From: Paenibacillus sp. 453mf
GTDB taxonomy: Bacteria; Bacillota; Bacilli; Paenibacillales; Paenibacillaceae
DNA length: 64,000 bases
Assembly (NCBI RefSeq): GCF_900116105.1
Contig: NZ_FPAC01000001.1
Span: 2,545,135 to 2,609,134 of the forward strand
Reading direction: 5' to 3'
Of this stretch, positions 8,461 to 17,439 are shown piece after piece; position 1 is the first letter of the stretch, and every line of letters starts with the position of its first letter. The notes beneath the pieces are model-generated. The model ran no database searches and was not told the DNA's origin. It saw only the letters and a list, made by a program, of their open reading frames with translations. A program made the translations under genes and the position numbers.

Positions 8461-9114
8461 TTAGTTCGTAAACAGATGATTACCAATCTTCTTGATCGCA
8501 GGTCGCTCCATGCTCCATTCGGAGGTCGCAATCTCCGGATTATAATAGTACATAGCTCCTCCAGACGGATCCCAGCCATTCAGAGCACTCTTTGCCGCCT
8601 TTAGCGCGGTCTCATCGGGAGCCAAATTGTATTGACCGTCATCTACTGCAGTAAATTGTCTTGGCTGCAGAATCACCTCTGTGATCGAGTCCGGGAATTC
8701 ATCCGATTGCACTCGGTTCAAGATCACAGCTCCGACGGCTACTTGACCTTCAAAAGATTCTCCCCGCGCCTCACCATGGATAGCCTTTGCCAGTTGATTT
8801 AACGCGGTTTGGTTAATTGGTGCTTTTTTCTCCAGCACACGGATAGTCTCTGGACCGGCAATCCCATCTACCTTGAGTCCAAATTGCTTCTGGAATGAGC
8901 GGACAGCCTTCTCAGTTGCCTGGCCATAATATCCGGTTGTTCCTGTATTCATGAAACCAATGCTGCTTAGTCTTTCTTGCAAATTAAGCACATCAGCGCT
9001 CTGAATCCCCTGTTGCATGATTGCAGCACTTGCACCTGCAGGTGCTGCAGTCGCCGTTCCATAAGCACCCAAGAGTGCGGCACATATCATAAGTCTTTTC
9101 GTCAGTTTTCTCAT
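8461..9114 (-). CDS. SleB-like cell wall hydrolase with peptidoglycan-binding domain (copy 1)
   Basis: A 217-residue protein with a signal peptide (~1-27), a PG_binding_1 repeat (~35-95, GYYGQATEKAVRSFQKQFG) and a SleB/Hydrolase_2 domain (~105-217). The IHGEARGESFEGQVAVGAVI segment carries the likely catalytic glutamate. In spores SleB is a cortex lytic transglycosylase; related copies also act in vegetative wall turnover. I chose the ATG at 9114 because GGAGGA lies 10 bases upstream, while the ATG at 9123 almost touches the site. It is paralogous to the gene at 9416-10057, with the same domain order. Confidence 0.87.
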   Translation of the reverse strand: MRKLTKRLMICAALLGAYGTATAAPAGASAAIMQQGIQSADVLNLQERLSSIGFMNTGTTGYYGQATEKAVRSFQKQFGLKVDGIAGPETIRVLEKKAPINQTALNQLAKAIHGEARGESFEGQVAVGAVILNRVQSDEFPDSITEVILQPRQFTAVDDGQYNLAPDETALKAAKSALNGWDPSGGAMYYYNPEIATSEWSMERPAIKKIGNHLFTN

Positions 9115-9415
9115 TGATGTCATTCCTCCAGTTGTGATTGAATGGTCAGCGATGTAACACCGTCATAATGATGCATTCAATCAAATATATCTATAAATAT
9201 AGATTAATGTATATATAGATTCATTTGGATGCAAATCACCTATGATAATTATAATGTCACATTATATTTATTGCCGATATATTTCATCAATCCGCTGAAA
9301 GATACCTGAATGCGTATGATCTCCTTCAGCGGATGATTCCTTTTCATTACAGTACAATATCAATCTTTACAGTAAGCTGTTTCACATTATAGAGAAAGCG
9401 AATTGTGTCTATCCG
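9115..9415. other. Gap between the two SleB-like genes
   Basis: About 300 AT-rich bases. It holds the GGAGGA site of copy 1 and an inverted repeat (ATCCGCTGAA 9290-9299 with TTCAGCGGAT 9325-9334) that may end transcription of copy 2. No gene is seen. Confidence 0.45.
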
Positions 9416-10057
9416 CTATTTCGTAAACACATGATTTCCAAGTCTTTGCGTCACAGGTCTGGATTTCATCCACGACGAGGATGCTGTTGTCGGATTATAG
9501 AAATATAGAGCACCCTTGGAAGGGTCGTAACCTGTCAGCGCCCTGCGGGCAGCCTCATAGGATGCAGCCGTCGGACTGCTGAGCTTGCCGTCCATTGCAG
9601 GTGTAAATTGATTCTTCTGGAATATGACATTCGTTATGGAGTCCGGAAAAGCATTGCTTTGAACCCGGTTCAGAATAACGGCACCCACCGCAATCTTACC
9701 TGTCAAGGATTCACCTCCGGCCTCATCCTGTATGATTCCTGCCAAATGCCGAAGCACTTTGTTGTTAATTGGGGCAACAGCTTCAAGCTTGGACTTCGTA
9801 TTAGATCCAATAATACCATCCACACTTAGTCCGTAAGCTCTCTGGAATGATTTGACGGCAGCTTTCGTACGGTTACCATAGTAACCGCTGATTCCAGCCG
9901 TAAAGTAACCTTTGCTATGCAGTCTTTCTTGTACTTCAACCACCTCTGCGCTTTGACTGCCAAGCCGAAGTGTTGCTGCGTTCGCTGATGTCGCTGAGCC
10001 CAGCACGGAAAGCGCACAGGCACATGTTATTAATAGTGTTGTTATTTTCTTCTTCAT
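9416..10057 (-). CDS. SleB-like cell wall hydrolase with peptidoglycan-binding domain (copy 2)
   Basis: A 213-residue paralogue of the next gene downstream: signal peptide (~1-29), PG_binding_1 repeat (~32-92, GYYGNRTKAAVKSFQRAYG) and a SleB/Hydrolase_2 domain with IQDEAGGESLTGKIAVGAVI. The first glutamate of the E-A-x-G-E-S motif is kept in both copies. The start at 10057 (MKKKITTLL) gives a normal signal peptide; GGAGG lies 13 bases upstream, a little far, and the longer form from 10105 has a poor N-terminus. Two adjacent copies suggest a local duplication that has since diverged. Its role in germination or in vegetative wall turnover cannot be told from sequence. Confidence 0.86.
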   Translation of the reverse strand: MKKKITTLLITCACALSVLGSATSANAATLRLGSQSAEVVEVQERLHSKGYFTAGISGYYGNRTKAAVKSFQRAYGLSVDGIIGSNTKSKLEAVAPINNKVLRHLAGIIQDEAGGESLTGKIAVGAVILNRVQSNAFPDSITNVIFQKNQFTPAMDGKLSSPTAASYEAARRALTGYDPSKGALYFYNPTTASSSWMKSRPVTQRLGNHVFTK

Positions 10058-10204
10058 TAAAATCAGATATCCTCCAGTTTCATTCATGTTAGTCTGTATC
10101 ATCAAGGACGACTGACTTCATTACGTGAAAAGGCGGAACAAAAACGTTCACCTACGAATTACACTATATCACAGGTTACAAATTTGTCATATCTGACAAT
10201 GGTC

Positions 10205-11422
10205 CTAATCTTCGAGCTCAAGCCCTTTTGTCTCTCTTCCAAGGAAGAGAACGGCCGCTGCACCTATTAGCACGGTAACAAAAAACAATACGAAGATGGA
10301 CTCCACGGCAACCCCGTTTTGCACCAATAGTCCTACGAGCAGCGGTGCAAGGATTCCTCCGACGCGGCCGATCGAGGCCGAAAGACCGACACCTGTTGAA
10401 CGTGCCTTAAGCGGGTACAGCTCCGGTGTGTAGGCGTACATTCCTCCCCAGGCTCCAAGGTTAAAGAACGATAATGACATCCCTGCCAGAATCAGGCTGA
10501 ATTCCGATTCCGCATTACCGAACCACAGCGCACTTACTGCGGTCATTACCAAATATACAACGAGAACAAATTTGCGCCCGAACTTCTCGATGAAGTAAGC
10601 CGCTGTAAAATATCCCGGTAGCTGGGCTAATGTCATAATCAGCACATACTGAAAGCTCTTGACCAGCTCAAAGCCCTTGATCTGCATAATGCTCGGCAGC
10701 CACAGGAACATGCCATAGTAAGAAAACACAACCGTAAACCATAGAATCCACAGCATCAGTGTTGTCTTGCGATGCTCAGTGGACCACACGGATGTGAATT
10801 TTTCGCGAAACGAAACTTGGCGCAGCTCCTGCTTGTTCTGAAGCCGTGGCGAATCCTCGATGGCTCTTCGCAAGTAGAGCGCATATAGTGCAGGCAGCGC
10901 TCCAATCAGAAAGGCTACTTGCCACCCGTATTCGGGAATAACGAAAAAGGAGATCAGCGCAGACAGAATCCAGCCCGCTGCCCAGAAGCTCTCCAGCAGC
11001 ACAACCGCTCGTCCCCGCTCTTTGGCCGGAACAGACTCCGATACGAGCGTAGAGGCTACGGGAAGCTCTCCGCCAAGACCGACTCCGGCAATAAACCGGA
11101 TAATGCACAGAAATACGTAACCTGTAGCCAGTGCCGAGATTCCACTTGCTACAGAGAAAATAAGCAGTGTCCACATGAGGACTGCCTTGCGTCCATACTT
11201 ATCCGCCATCGTTCCTGCCAGCAACGCACCCACAGCCATGCCGATGGAGGTCGAGCTCGATACGAGTCCAACTTCACCAGGAGTAAGCAGCCACTCCTGC
11301 GCCAGAGCCGCAACGATAAAGGACATCATGCCGACTTCCATCGCATCGAACATCCAGCTGAGCCCTGCACTGAACAGCAGCTTGCGCTGCTTCGGATTTC
11401 GCAATACTTCTAAATTACTCAT
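10205..11422 (-). CDS. MFS transporter, sugar/aromatic-acid symporter type
   Basis: A 405-residue protein with about 12 transmembrane segments. The MFS signature between helices 2 and 3 is GTMADKYGRKAV, and FIAGVGLGGELPVASTLVSE in helix 4 resembles the YceI/NiaP and organic-acid symporter branch. Family role: proton-coupled uptake of a small organic solute. It is flanked by a convergent-independent hydrolase gene and by the terminator of the exopolysaccharide operon, so neighbours do not reveal the substrate. No niacin-type operator was recognised upstream. The substrate is open. Confidence 0.82.
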   Translation of the reverse strand: MSNLEVLRNPKQRKLLFSAGLSWMFDAMEVGMMSFIVAALAQEWLLTPGEVGLVSSSTSIGMAVGALLAGTMADKYGRKAVLMWTLLIFSVASGISALATGYVFLCIIRFIAGVGLGGELPVASTLVSESVPAKERGRAVVLLESFWAAGWILSALISFFVIPEYGWQVAFLIGALPALYALYLRRAIEDSPRLQNKQELRQVSFREKFTSVWSTEHRKTTLMLWILWFTVVFSYYGMFLWLPSIMQIKGFELVKSFQYVLIMTLAQLPGYFTAAYFIEKFGRKFVLVVYLVMTAVSALWFGNAESEFSLILAGMSLSFFNLGAWGGMYAYTPELYPLKARSTGVGLSASIGRVGGILAPLLVGLLVQNGVAVESIFVLFFVTVLIGAAAVLFLGRETKGLELED

Positions 11423-11531
11423 TATAAGGTTCTGCTCCCTGTTTATGTATTTGGAGATTAGTATCTTACCTAACCCATCAAACTATTTATAATGGATTCT
11501 GCCAAACTGTCAACCTTTTTTTAATATAAAA

Positions 11532-11566
11532 AGGAGAACAGTCAGCCTCTTAGCTACTGTTCTCCT
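11532..11566 (-). terminator. Terminator of the exopolysaccharide operon
   Basis: AGGAGAACAGT (11532-11542) pairs with ACTGTTCTCCT (11556-11566). On the minus strand the stem is followed by TTTTTATATT, a proper intrinsic terminator for the operon that ends at 11588. Confidence 0.85.
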
Positions 11567-11587
11567 GTGCTTGCTCATGCAAGCCTG

Positions 11588-12520
11588 CTACTCTTTTTTT
11601 TGCGCAAAGGTTAAATCCCCTGTTATCTTTCGGTACCAGGCCTCGTAGTGATGAATCGCCAGCCCTGCGAAGGAACGGTGGGTCGTGCCCAGCTTGCCTG
11701 CGATTTCAATCTCCGATTCCATGTTCGTTACCGGCTTTCGGAAAAAGGTTAAATGCTCGCCTTCGTCGGTATGGCCCAGCTCTGCACCGATCCACACCTT
11801 CTTATCGAGCTCGTCCGCCTCGGCAAGCTCCTCCTTGGACAGCTCATACATCTGCTCTCCGCTGTCCCTATAAGACATAATGGCGATGGCGTCAAACCGG
11901 TCAATAACCCAGCGGCTGAACGTTCCGCTGCCATCGGGAGCTTCCTTGGAGTCAAGCCAGAACGGTACAGCTGCACTCATGTACAACCCGGCTTCCGTAC
12001 CTGCCTGGCTCCATTCCTCCATGTTCTCGCTCCATTCGGCAATGACGGCTGCTTCCTCCCGCCCCCATCTTCTTAGCTGGTAGGGCTCCACATCGAATTG
12101 AATGCCGTCGAACTTCTCTTCAGGTGCTGCATCTCCATTGTAGGACTTCACCCATTCAATCCATGCTGTTCCTTCACTACGCTTTTCCGTATAAGCCCAA
12201 TCTGCATGGCCGTTCAGCGCATGAATCGTAATTCCTGCAGCATGCGCTGAACGGTTGAATGACCGATAAGCCTCATCACTTACTTCTTTTTGAGTCTGGA
12301 GAAAGACCGTGTCCACCTCTTGTTCATCCAGGAATTGCACGATCTCCTCCGTATGCTGCTCAATAAGTGAGGCATCCCAAAGCCAGGTTGCTTTTTTCTC
12401 ATTCATGACCGGTGACTTCAGCATAAAATACAGAATGAGTAAAAATACAACGATGACCATCATGAAGCTCCATTTTACCCATGCAGGATATGCATTCCAT
12501 GCTTTTCCTCCTCTAATCAC
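11588..12520 (-). CDS. Membrane-anchored TIM-barrel glycosidase-like protein, last gene of the exopolysaccharide operon
   Basis: A 310-residue protein: one transmembrane anchor (~residues 15-35) and an outside domain of ~270 residues. FDGIQFDVEPYQLRRW looks like a barrel strand ending in D-x-E, the arrangement of catalytic acids in GH18-like and related barrels; FDAIAIMSYRDSG is another barrel strand. No exact family was recognised. The start is uncertain: GTG 12520 has no clear ribosome site, while ATG 12463 has GGAG 4 bases upstream and would shorten the N-terminus by 19 residues. It is 8 bases after the dehydrogenase gene. Likely trims or binds the exported polysaccharide (inference). Confidence 0.7.
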   Translation of the reverse strand: MIRGGKAWNAYPAWVKWSFMMVIVVFLLILYFMLKSPVMNEKKATWLWDASLIEQHTEEIVQFLDEQEVDTVFLQTQKEVSDEAYRSFNRSAHAAGITIHALNGHADWAYTEKRSEGTAWIEWVKSYNGDAAPEEKFDGIQFDVEPYQLRRWGREEAAVIAEWSENMEEWSQAGTEAGLYMSAAVPFWLDSKEAPDGSGTFSRWVIDRFDAIAIMSYRDSGEQMYELSKEELAEADELDKKVWIGAELGHTDEGEHLTFFRKPVTNMESEIEIAGKLGTTHRSFAGLAIHHYEAWYRKITGDLTFAQKKE

Positions 12521-12528
12521 GGCAGGTT

Positions 12529-13893
12529 TTATGCGAGTACCGCTTCTTCCTGCTGTGTCACCGGATGTTGTACGGAATGGCCAATTTTATAAATGTGAGG
12601 CAGCGGATAATCCTTGAACGCATTCCGAGTATCCAGCACTGGCACACCAAGGGATGCAATAACGTCGTATTCCAGATCCTTGTGGTTCGTAATCAGCACG
12701 ATGCAGTCGTATGACTTGAACTTCTCTGGATCATATTTCACACTGTGTACGGTGGAACCATGTTTGTCACGGAATGTGTCTGCAAACGGATCATAGTACT
12801 CGACATTTGCTCCTGCTTCCTTGAACAGCTCGTACACTTCAAGTCCAGGGGACTCACGCAGATCGGCAATATTCGGCTTATAGGCCATACCGAGCAGCAA
12901 GATGTTTGATTTGCGAACCGATTTGGCATACTCGTTCAAGATCGTCGCTGTCTTGTTCGTTACATAGTAAGGCATATTATCATTTGTGTTTTGTGCAAGC
13001 TCAATGAATTGACTATAGAATCGGAAGCCCTTCGCTTTCCAGGACAGGTACATCGGATCAAGCGGGATGCAGTGCCCACCGATTCCAGGACCCGGATAGA
13101 ATGGCATAAATCCGAATGGCTTCGTTGCAGCCGCATCAATGACTTCCCAAATATCGATGCCCATACGGTCACACATCATAGCCATCTCGTTTACAAAGGC
13201 AATGTTTACACTGCGGAACGTATTTTCCAGCAGCTTGGACATTTCAGCCACCTTCGGATTGGACACAGGAACGACTGTCTGTACATATTTGCTGTACAGG
13301 GCAACACCCAGCTTCAGACATTCCTCCGTCGTGCCGCCGATAACCTTAGGTGTATTGAATGTCGTAAACCTTCCATTGGAAGGGTCAACGCGCTCCGGCG
13401 AGAAGCACAGGAAGTAATCCTCACCTACTGTATGACCGATCGCCTCAAGCTCCTGCTCGATCAGTTCCTCGGTTGTACCTGGGTAAGTTGTACTCTCTAG
13501 TGTAATCAGCATGCCCTTCTTCATATGCTGCTTGATATTATCTACAACAGTCTCGATATAAGATGTATCCGGATCCTGATTCTCGCTAAGCGGAGTCGGA
13601 ACACAAATGCTCAGTGCATCAATGACACGAAGCATGCTGTAGTCCGTTGTTGGTTGAAAACGTCCGCTTTGCATCACGGTCTTCAGATCTTCGGAAGTAA
13701 TATCATGGATGTAGGAATCTCCTTGATAAATTCGTTCCACTTTGGATGGGTCCAAATCAATACCGATGACGGTAAAACCTTGTTTTACCATTTCTACGGC
13801 CAGCGGCAGCCCAACATAACCTAATCCTACTACTCCAAGCACCGCTTTCTTGTTCTCAATCGCATTCATTAAAGTATGGAATTGCTCTGTCAC
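12529..13893 (-). CDS. UDP-N-acetylglucosamine/UDP-glucose 6-dehydrogenase family protein (nucleotide sugar dehydrogenase)
   Basis: A 454-residue protein with a Rossmann N-terminus (GVVGLGYVGLPLAVEMVKQG), a central domain and the catalytic cysteine in GPGIGGHCIPLDP (about residue 275). The sequence is closer to WbpA/WecC-type dehydrogenases of N-acetyl sugars than to Ugd. Family role: NAD-dependent two-step oxidation of a UDP-hexose(amine) to the uronic acid, a precursor for acidic polysaccharides. It starts with GTG, 7 bases after GGAGGGTG. Its place in an operon with a GT2 transferase suggests the polymer contains uronic acid residues (inference). Confidence 0.88.
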   Translation of the reverse strand: MTEQFHTLMNAIENKKAVLGVVGLGYVGLPLAVEMVKQGFTVIGIDLDPSKVERIYQGDSYIHDITSEDLKTVMQSGRFQPTTDYSMLRVIDALSICVPTPLSENQDPDTSYIETVVDNIKQHMKKGMLITLESTTYPGTTEELIEQELEAIGHTVGEDYFLCFSPERVDPSNGRFTTFNTPKVIGGTTEECLKLGVALYSKYVQTVVPVSNPKVAEMSKLLENTFRSVNIAFVNEMAMMCDRMGIDIWEVIDAAATKPFGFMPFYPGPGIGGHCIPLDPMYLSWKAKGFRFYSQFIELAQNTNDNMPYYVTNKTATILNEYAKSVRKSNILLLGMAYKPNIADLRESPGLEVYELFKEAGANVEYYDPFADTFRDKHGSTVHSVKYDPEKFKSYDCIVLITNHKDLEYDVIASLGVPVLDTRNAFKDYPLPHIYKIGHSVQHPVTQQEEAVLA

Positions 13894-13965
13894 AGTACTT
13901 CACCCTCCAGATGGAAATTTATGATATATATGTTTGAATCCGTGTTACCTAATTAAGAAACTGCA

Positions 13966-14772
13966 TTATTGGAAGCAGCGGCGAATGCGCGCATCCAGCT
14001 CAACCGGAGAGTACGGTTTGGTAACATAGTCGTCTACTCCTTTTTCGAAGCACTTGCTGATCGTGTCTTCAACCCGCTGGTCTGTCAGCACGATGACCTT
14101 AGGCTGTGTCTTCAGCTCAAGGCTCTGAATCTGATGGATAAACGACAGTCCGCTTACCCCATACAGATTAAGCTCCGTCAAGATCAAATCCGGGTTAATC
14201 TGTTTTGCAAGTTCTATAGCGGAGAGACCGTCAATCGCTTCAAAGGTTTCATAGCCCTGCAAGGATAGACGTATTCTCAAAAACTCGCGTGTCGTCTCGT
14301 CATAATCAACGATCAGAATCTTGCCCGGTGCTGTCATAGTCTCGTTCTTGGTATATAGCTGAATGTCAGTGCTTTGACTAAGCTTCGCTGACTCTGCCAT
14401 ATTTTTGAGCATGTGCTTGCTTGGGCTGCCCATCTCCGGGAAGCTGGCAATCGTCAGCCGCGGATCCGCCTCGCCGAGACGTCCCAGGAGCTCCTGCTTG
14501 ATGAGCAGTGCCTGATAATGTGTAGCGTTCAGCGTCAACCCGGGAAGAAACACGGCGATGGTGCTCGTCTTGCTGTCCTTCCATAGCTGAAATTCTGTCT
14601 CGCATGTACGTTCGAGAGCTTCATTCACTTCAGCCTCCGGCTGCTGCTCCATGTCCTTGCAATGTACAAACACGACACCGCTGGGCTTGCTCACCATCCC
14701 TTTCAGCTGCTCCTCTAGAATGTCGTACACATTCACCGTCATTTGACGCTCAAGCGTGACCGTATTTGCCAA
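13966..14772 (-). CDS. Degenerate GGDEF-like domain fused to an atypical receiver domain
   Basis: A 268-residue protein. Residues ~147-268 form a receiver fold, but the phosphoacceptor aspartate is a glutamate (LILTELNLYG) and the first acidic pair reads VDYDE rather than D-D; the T/S (VLTD) and lysine (VTKPYSP) positions are kept. Residues ~10-130 resemble a GGDEF domain by its later strands (TIAVFLPG; LTIASFPEMG then SAK-type helix), yet the GG[DE]EF signature and an RxxD I-site are absent. It starts with TTG after AGGATGG. In an exopolysaccharide operon this suggests a ligand- or protein-binding regulator of the synthase, not a phosphorylated regulator or active cyclase (inference). Confidence 0.65.
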   Translation of the reverse strand: MANTVTLERQMTVNVYDILEEQLKGMVSKPSGVVFVHCKDMEQQPEAEVNEALERTCETEFQLWKDSKTSTIAVFLPGLTLNATHYQALLIKQELLGRLGEADPRLTIASFPEMGSPSKHMLKNMAESAKLSQSTDIQLYTKNETMTAPGKILIVDYDETTREFLRIRLSLQGYETFEAIDGLSAIELAKQINPDLILTELNLYGVSGLSFIHQIQSLELKTQPKVIVLTDQRVEDTISKCFEKGVDDYVTKPYSPVELDARIRRCFQ

Positions 14773-14809
14773 AGTTATTCCATCCTTTCATCTGTTATTA
14801 CTGTGATAT

Positions 14810-16249
14810 TCAAGCCGCCTCTTCCACTTTCGGCTCTTCCCAGCTTTGTCTTGTCATCGCGCCCCAGGAGTTGTTGTTCTGCATGTATTGGATATGCCCC
14901 TGCACCCTCCACAGCACGCCAAGCTGGTGATAGCCTACGAATTTCAAGGCGGAGAAGGTTAACATTTTTACAAGATCAGCCGGCTTCGGATAACGGCGGA
15001 AAGCAATCTCTTCAAGGATCAGCGCAGCTACACTGAGAAGATATCCGCTTAAGAAGTTCAGCAGCCCGAAGATAACAAGTACAGGCCAAGCCGTCATATC
15101 CAAGGCTACATAACCGGCTAGAGCGAGCAGCCCTGTAATCCGGAAATAAGGGTTGAGCGCTTCAAAAAAGATGTTGTAAGGCATCGTCAGCAGACCCATG
15201 GTTTTATATTTTGGTCTAAACATCATATTGCTGTTCTCAATCATATTTTTTAAGTTACCGCGGCCCCAGCGCTTGCGCTGGTTGGAGATGATCTTGTACG
15301 TGTCAGGCGCTTGAGTCCAGCATACCGCTTCTGGGCAAAAAGCAACCCGGTATTTGATCTTGTTCTCCAGCATGTAACGATGAAGCTTGATAATAATGTT
15401 CATGTCTTCCCCAGGATATCCCCCGCGGTACCCGCCGACAGCGATAACCGCCTCTTTACTGAATAAACCGAAGGCTCCTGATACGATGATGAGTCCATTT
15501 AACTGGCTCCAGCCAATCCGGCCCCCCAGAAAAGCTTTCAAATACTCAATCGATTGAAACATCGGCCACATCTTCCTAGGCAGTGACACTTCCTTGACTG
15601 CACCGTTCTCAATCTTGCAGCCGTTTGCGATTCGTACATCGCCGCCGATGGCCACCGTTTCTTCCGGATTCTCCAAATACATGCGGGCCATGCGAATCAG
15701 TGCGTCCTTCTCCAGCAGGGAATCTGCATCAATGGAAGAGATCAGCGGATAATGTGAGAAGTTAATCCCTGCATTAAGCGAATCCGCTTTTCCTCCGTTC
15801 TCTTTATCAATCAGATACAGGAATGGATATTCCGGATTGTGATATACCCCGCGGACAGGCTCGACATTAATGGTGCCGCGGAAGCTTGGATTTTTGATTT
15901 CCTTAAGGCCAAATTCTTTGACAAGCACCTGAACGGTTCTGTCGCTTGATCCATCGTTGATGACGATAACTTCATAAGTAGGATAATTTAAGGTCATCAG
16001 ACATTTTACATTTTCGATAATGGTCAGCTCTTCATTGTAAGCCGGCACCAGCAGCGATACCGGAGGCACCACGTCTGATCCTGCAAGGCTCTTATAGCTT
16101 GAAAATTCAGACCTGCGCCGGATGGACCATATATCCTTGTATGAGAAGCAGAGAATACCAAAATACAGGACAGTAACGAATACGACGTAGTATATAATGA
16201 TTGTGCCGTAACCCAGCAAAATATCTCTAAGCAGTGAAATCTCCTCCAA
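14810..16249 (-). CDS. Processive GT2 glycosyltransferase, membrane-bound (exopolysaccharide synthase)
   Basis: A 479-residue protein with two N-terminal transmembrane segments, a GT2 catalytic domain (~65-330) and about three C-terminal segments. The motifs are in order: VINDGSSD, SIDADS (metal-binding D-x-D), PGEDMN (catalytic base) and QRKRWGRGN (Q-x-x-R-W product site). This is the plan of PgaC/IcaA, hyaluronan and related synthases that build and extrude a polymer. The frame overlaps the HEAT gene by 23 bases. The start is odd: TTG 16249 lies inside the GGAGGAG site, and a CTG at 16234 sits 7 bases after that site. The C-terminus lacks a PilZ domain. Sugar unknown. Confidence 0.87.
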   Translation of the reverse strand: MEEISLLRDILLGYGTIIIYYVVFVTVLYFGILCFSYKDIWSIRRRSEFSSYKSLAGSDVVPPVSLLVPAYNEELTIIENVKCLMTLNYPTYEVIVINDGSSDRTVQVLVKEFGLKEIKNPSFRGTINVEPVRGVYHNPEYPFLYLIDKENGGKADSLNAGINFSHYPLISSIDADSLLEKDALIRMARMYLENPEETVAIGGDVRIANGCKIENGAVKEVSLPRKMWPMFQSIEYLKAFLGGRIGWSQLNGLIIVSGAFGLFSKEAVIAVGGYRGGYPGEDMNIIIKLHRYMLENKIKYRVAFCPEAVCWTQAPDTYKIISNQRKRWGRGNLKNMIENSNMMFRPKYKTMGLLTMPYNIFFEALNPYFRITGLLALAGYVALDMTAWPVLVIFGLLNFLSGYLLSVAALILEEIAFRRYPKPADLVKMLTFSALKFVGYHQLGVLWRVQGHIQYMQNNNSWGAMTRQSWEEPKVEEAA

Positions 16250-17423
16250 TCACGCCGGACATCCGGTTTGCATTTGCTTGCGGCGCCGTGCCGAAGTAAC
16301 GATTGTAGATCAGCCTTTTCTTGTTGAAGGTCATCATCTTCTCGATCTCCTCATGCTCGTTCGTCTCTTCTATTGCACGTTCCGCATATTCAAGTGCAGT
16401 CTCCTTGGCGGCTCCTGTTCCCTTCAAGGCGGTCTCGCATAGAGCCTCATAGCCTTCCTCACCAAGCTGCATAAGGCTGTTCGCACTGTTGTGTCTCACG
16501 AGCCAGTCCTCATCTCCAAGTGCATTTCTCAGGAGAGGGATGCTGCCGGCCTGATGGCCTGCCCCTAACGTCTTCGCCATTTCGGCTCTGACTTCTGCCA
16601 CAGGATCTCCCATCCACTCTACAATAGTCCGTTCCTTAAGCACTGGATTCGTACCGAGATACAGCTTGACCGCTTCAGAACGAATATGCTGATCCTTGGA
16701 GCTAAATAGCTGTGTTACTGCCGGCATCACTTCTGGAATCGCATGTCCATACATTGCGACAATGCCGACTTTGATGAAATCCGGATCTTCAGATTCCAAT
16801 AATTCATATAGCAGCTTGCTTGGTTCAAGACTTGTTTCCATCAAAATATCTGCGGCTATGCGGTGTACAGGCTTGCCTTTATCGAGCAGAGAGCCCAGCA
16901 ATTCCTTCAACTGCGCAGGACGCTCCGCACATCTTGCTGCCGCTCGGGCGTAGATAATCGCGTAGTTCACCTTCTTCTCTTCTTTTAATAGCTCTAGAAT
17001 CGACTCTGCCGCCTCGGTGCTTCGCATGCCGCCCAGCCGGTAAGCAGCCTGTATAGCCTTGCCTGTCCAAGAGCTGTTCAGCAGCTTCAATTGCTCATCT
17101 ACGAAGCCCGCCTCCCGGGTCAGATCACGCAGCTTGTCTGCATGCTCTCCCTTCAGCTGGTCAATCCATGCAATACACTTGTCCATAATGACTTCCCTCT
17201 CAAGCTTAGTAAGCTTGGTCGTCGGAAACCTGATGGGTTCACTGCCTGTCAGATTGGCTTGAACATATACGAAGTAATCTTGGTGCTTCTTTGTGTACAA
17301 CTCTTTTTTTCTAAGCTTTGAATTGTGAGAATTTTTTAACGCGAACAAAATGATGATGCCTGCTACGATCAGTCCTGCGCACAGGTACAAGAACGTGTAC
17401 GCTAGGGCTATATTTGAAAACAT
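16227..17423 (-). CDS. Membrane-anchored HEAT-repeat protein of the exopolysaccharide operon
   Basis: A 398-residue protein with one N-terminal transmembrane segment (~5-28) and a cytoplasmic or extracellular array of helical pairs. Repeats such as GIVAMYGHAIPEVMPAVTQL, HIRSEAVKLYLGTNPVL and VRAEMAKTLGAGHQAGSIPL fit HEAT-like units. No enzyme motif is visible. HEAT arrays are protein scaffolds, so it may dock the transferase to other parts (inference). The start at 17423 is chosen because GGAGG lies 10 bases upstream; the gene follows the upstream one by 16 bases and overlaps the GT2 gene by 23. Which side of the membrane it faces is unclear. Confidence 0.72.
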   Translation of the reverse strand: MFSNIALAYTFLYLCAGLIVAGIIILFALKNSHNSKLRKKELYTKKHQDYFVYVQANLTGSEPIRFPTTKLTKLEREVIMDKCIAWIDQLKGEHADKLRDLTREAGFVDEQLKLLNSSWTGKAIQAAYRLGGMRSTEAAESILELLKEEKKVNYAIIYARAAARCAERPAQLKELLGSLLDKGKPVHRIAADILMETSLEPSKLLYELLESEDPDFIKVGIVAMYGHAIPEVMPAVTQLFSSKDQHIRSEAVKLYLGTNPVLKERTIVEWMGDPVAEVRAEMAKTLGAGHQAGSIPLLRNALGDEDWLVRHNSANSLMQLGEEGYEALCETALKGTGAAKETALEYAERAIEETNEHEEIEKMMTFNKKRLIYNRYFGTAPQANANRMSGVIGGDFTA

Positions 17424-17439
17424 GAGTATGTGTCCTCCT

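Noticed and set aside
12991..13500. Plus-strand frame of 169 residues
   Set aside because: Antisense to the dehydrogenase gene; no family features.
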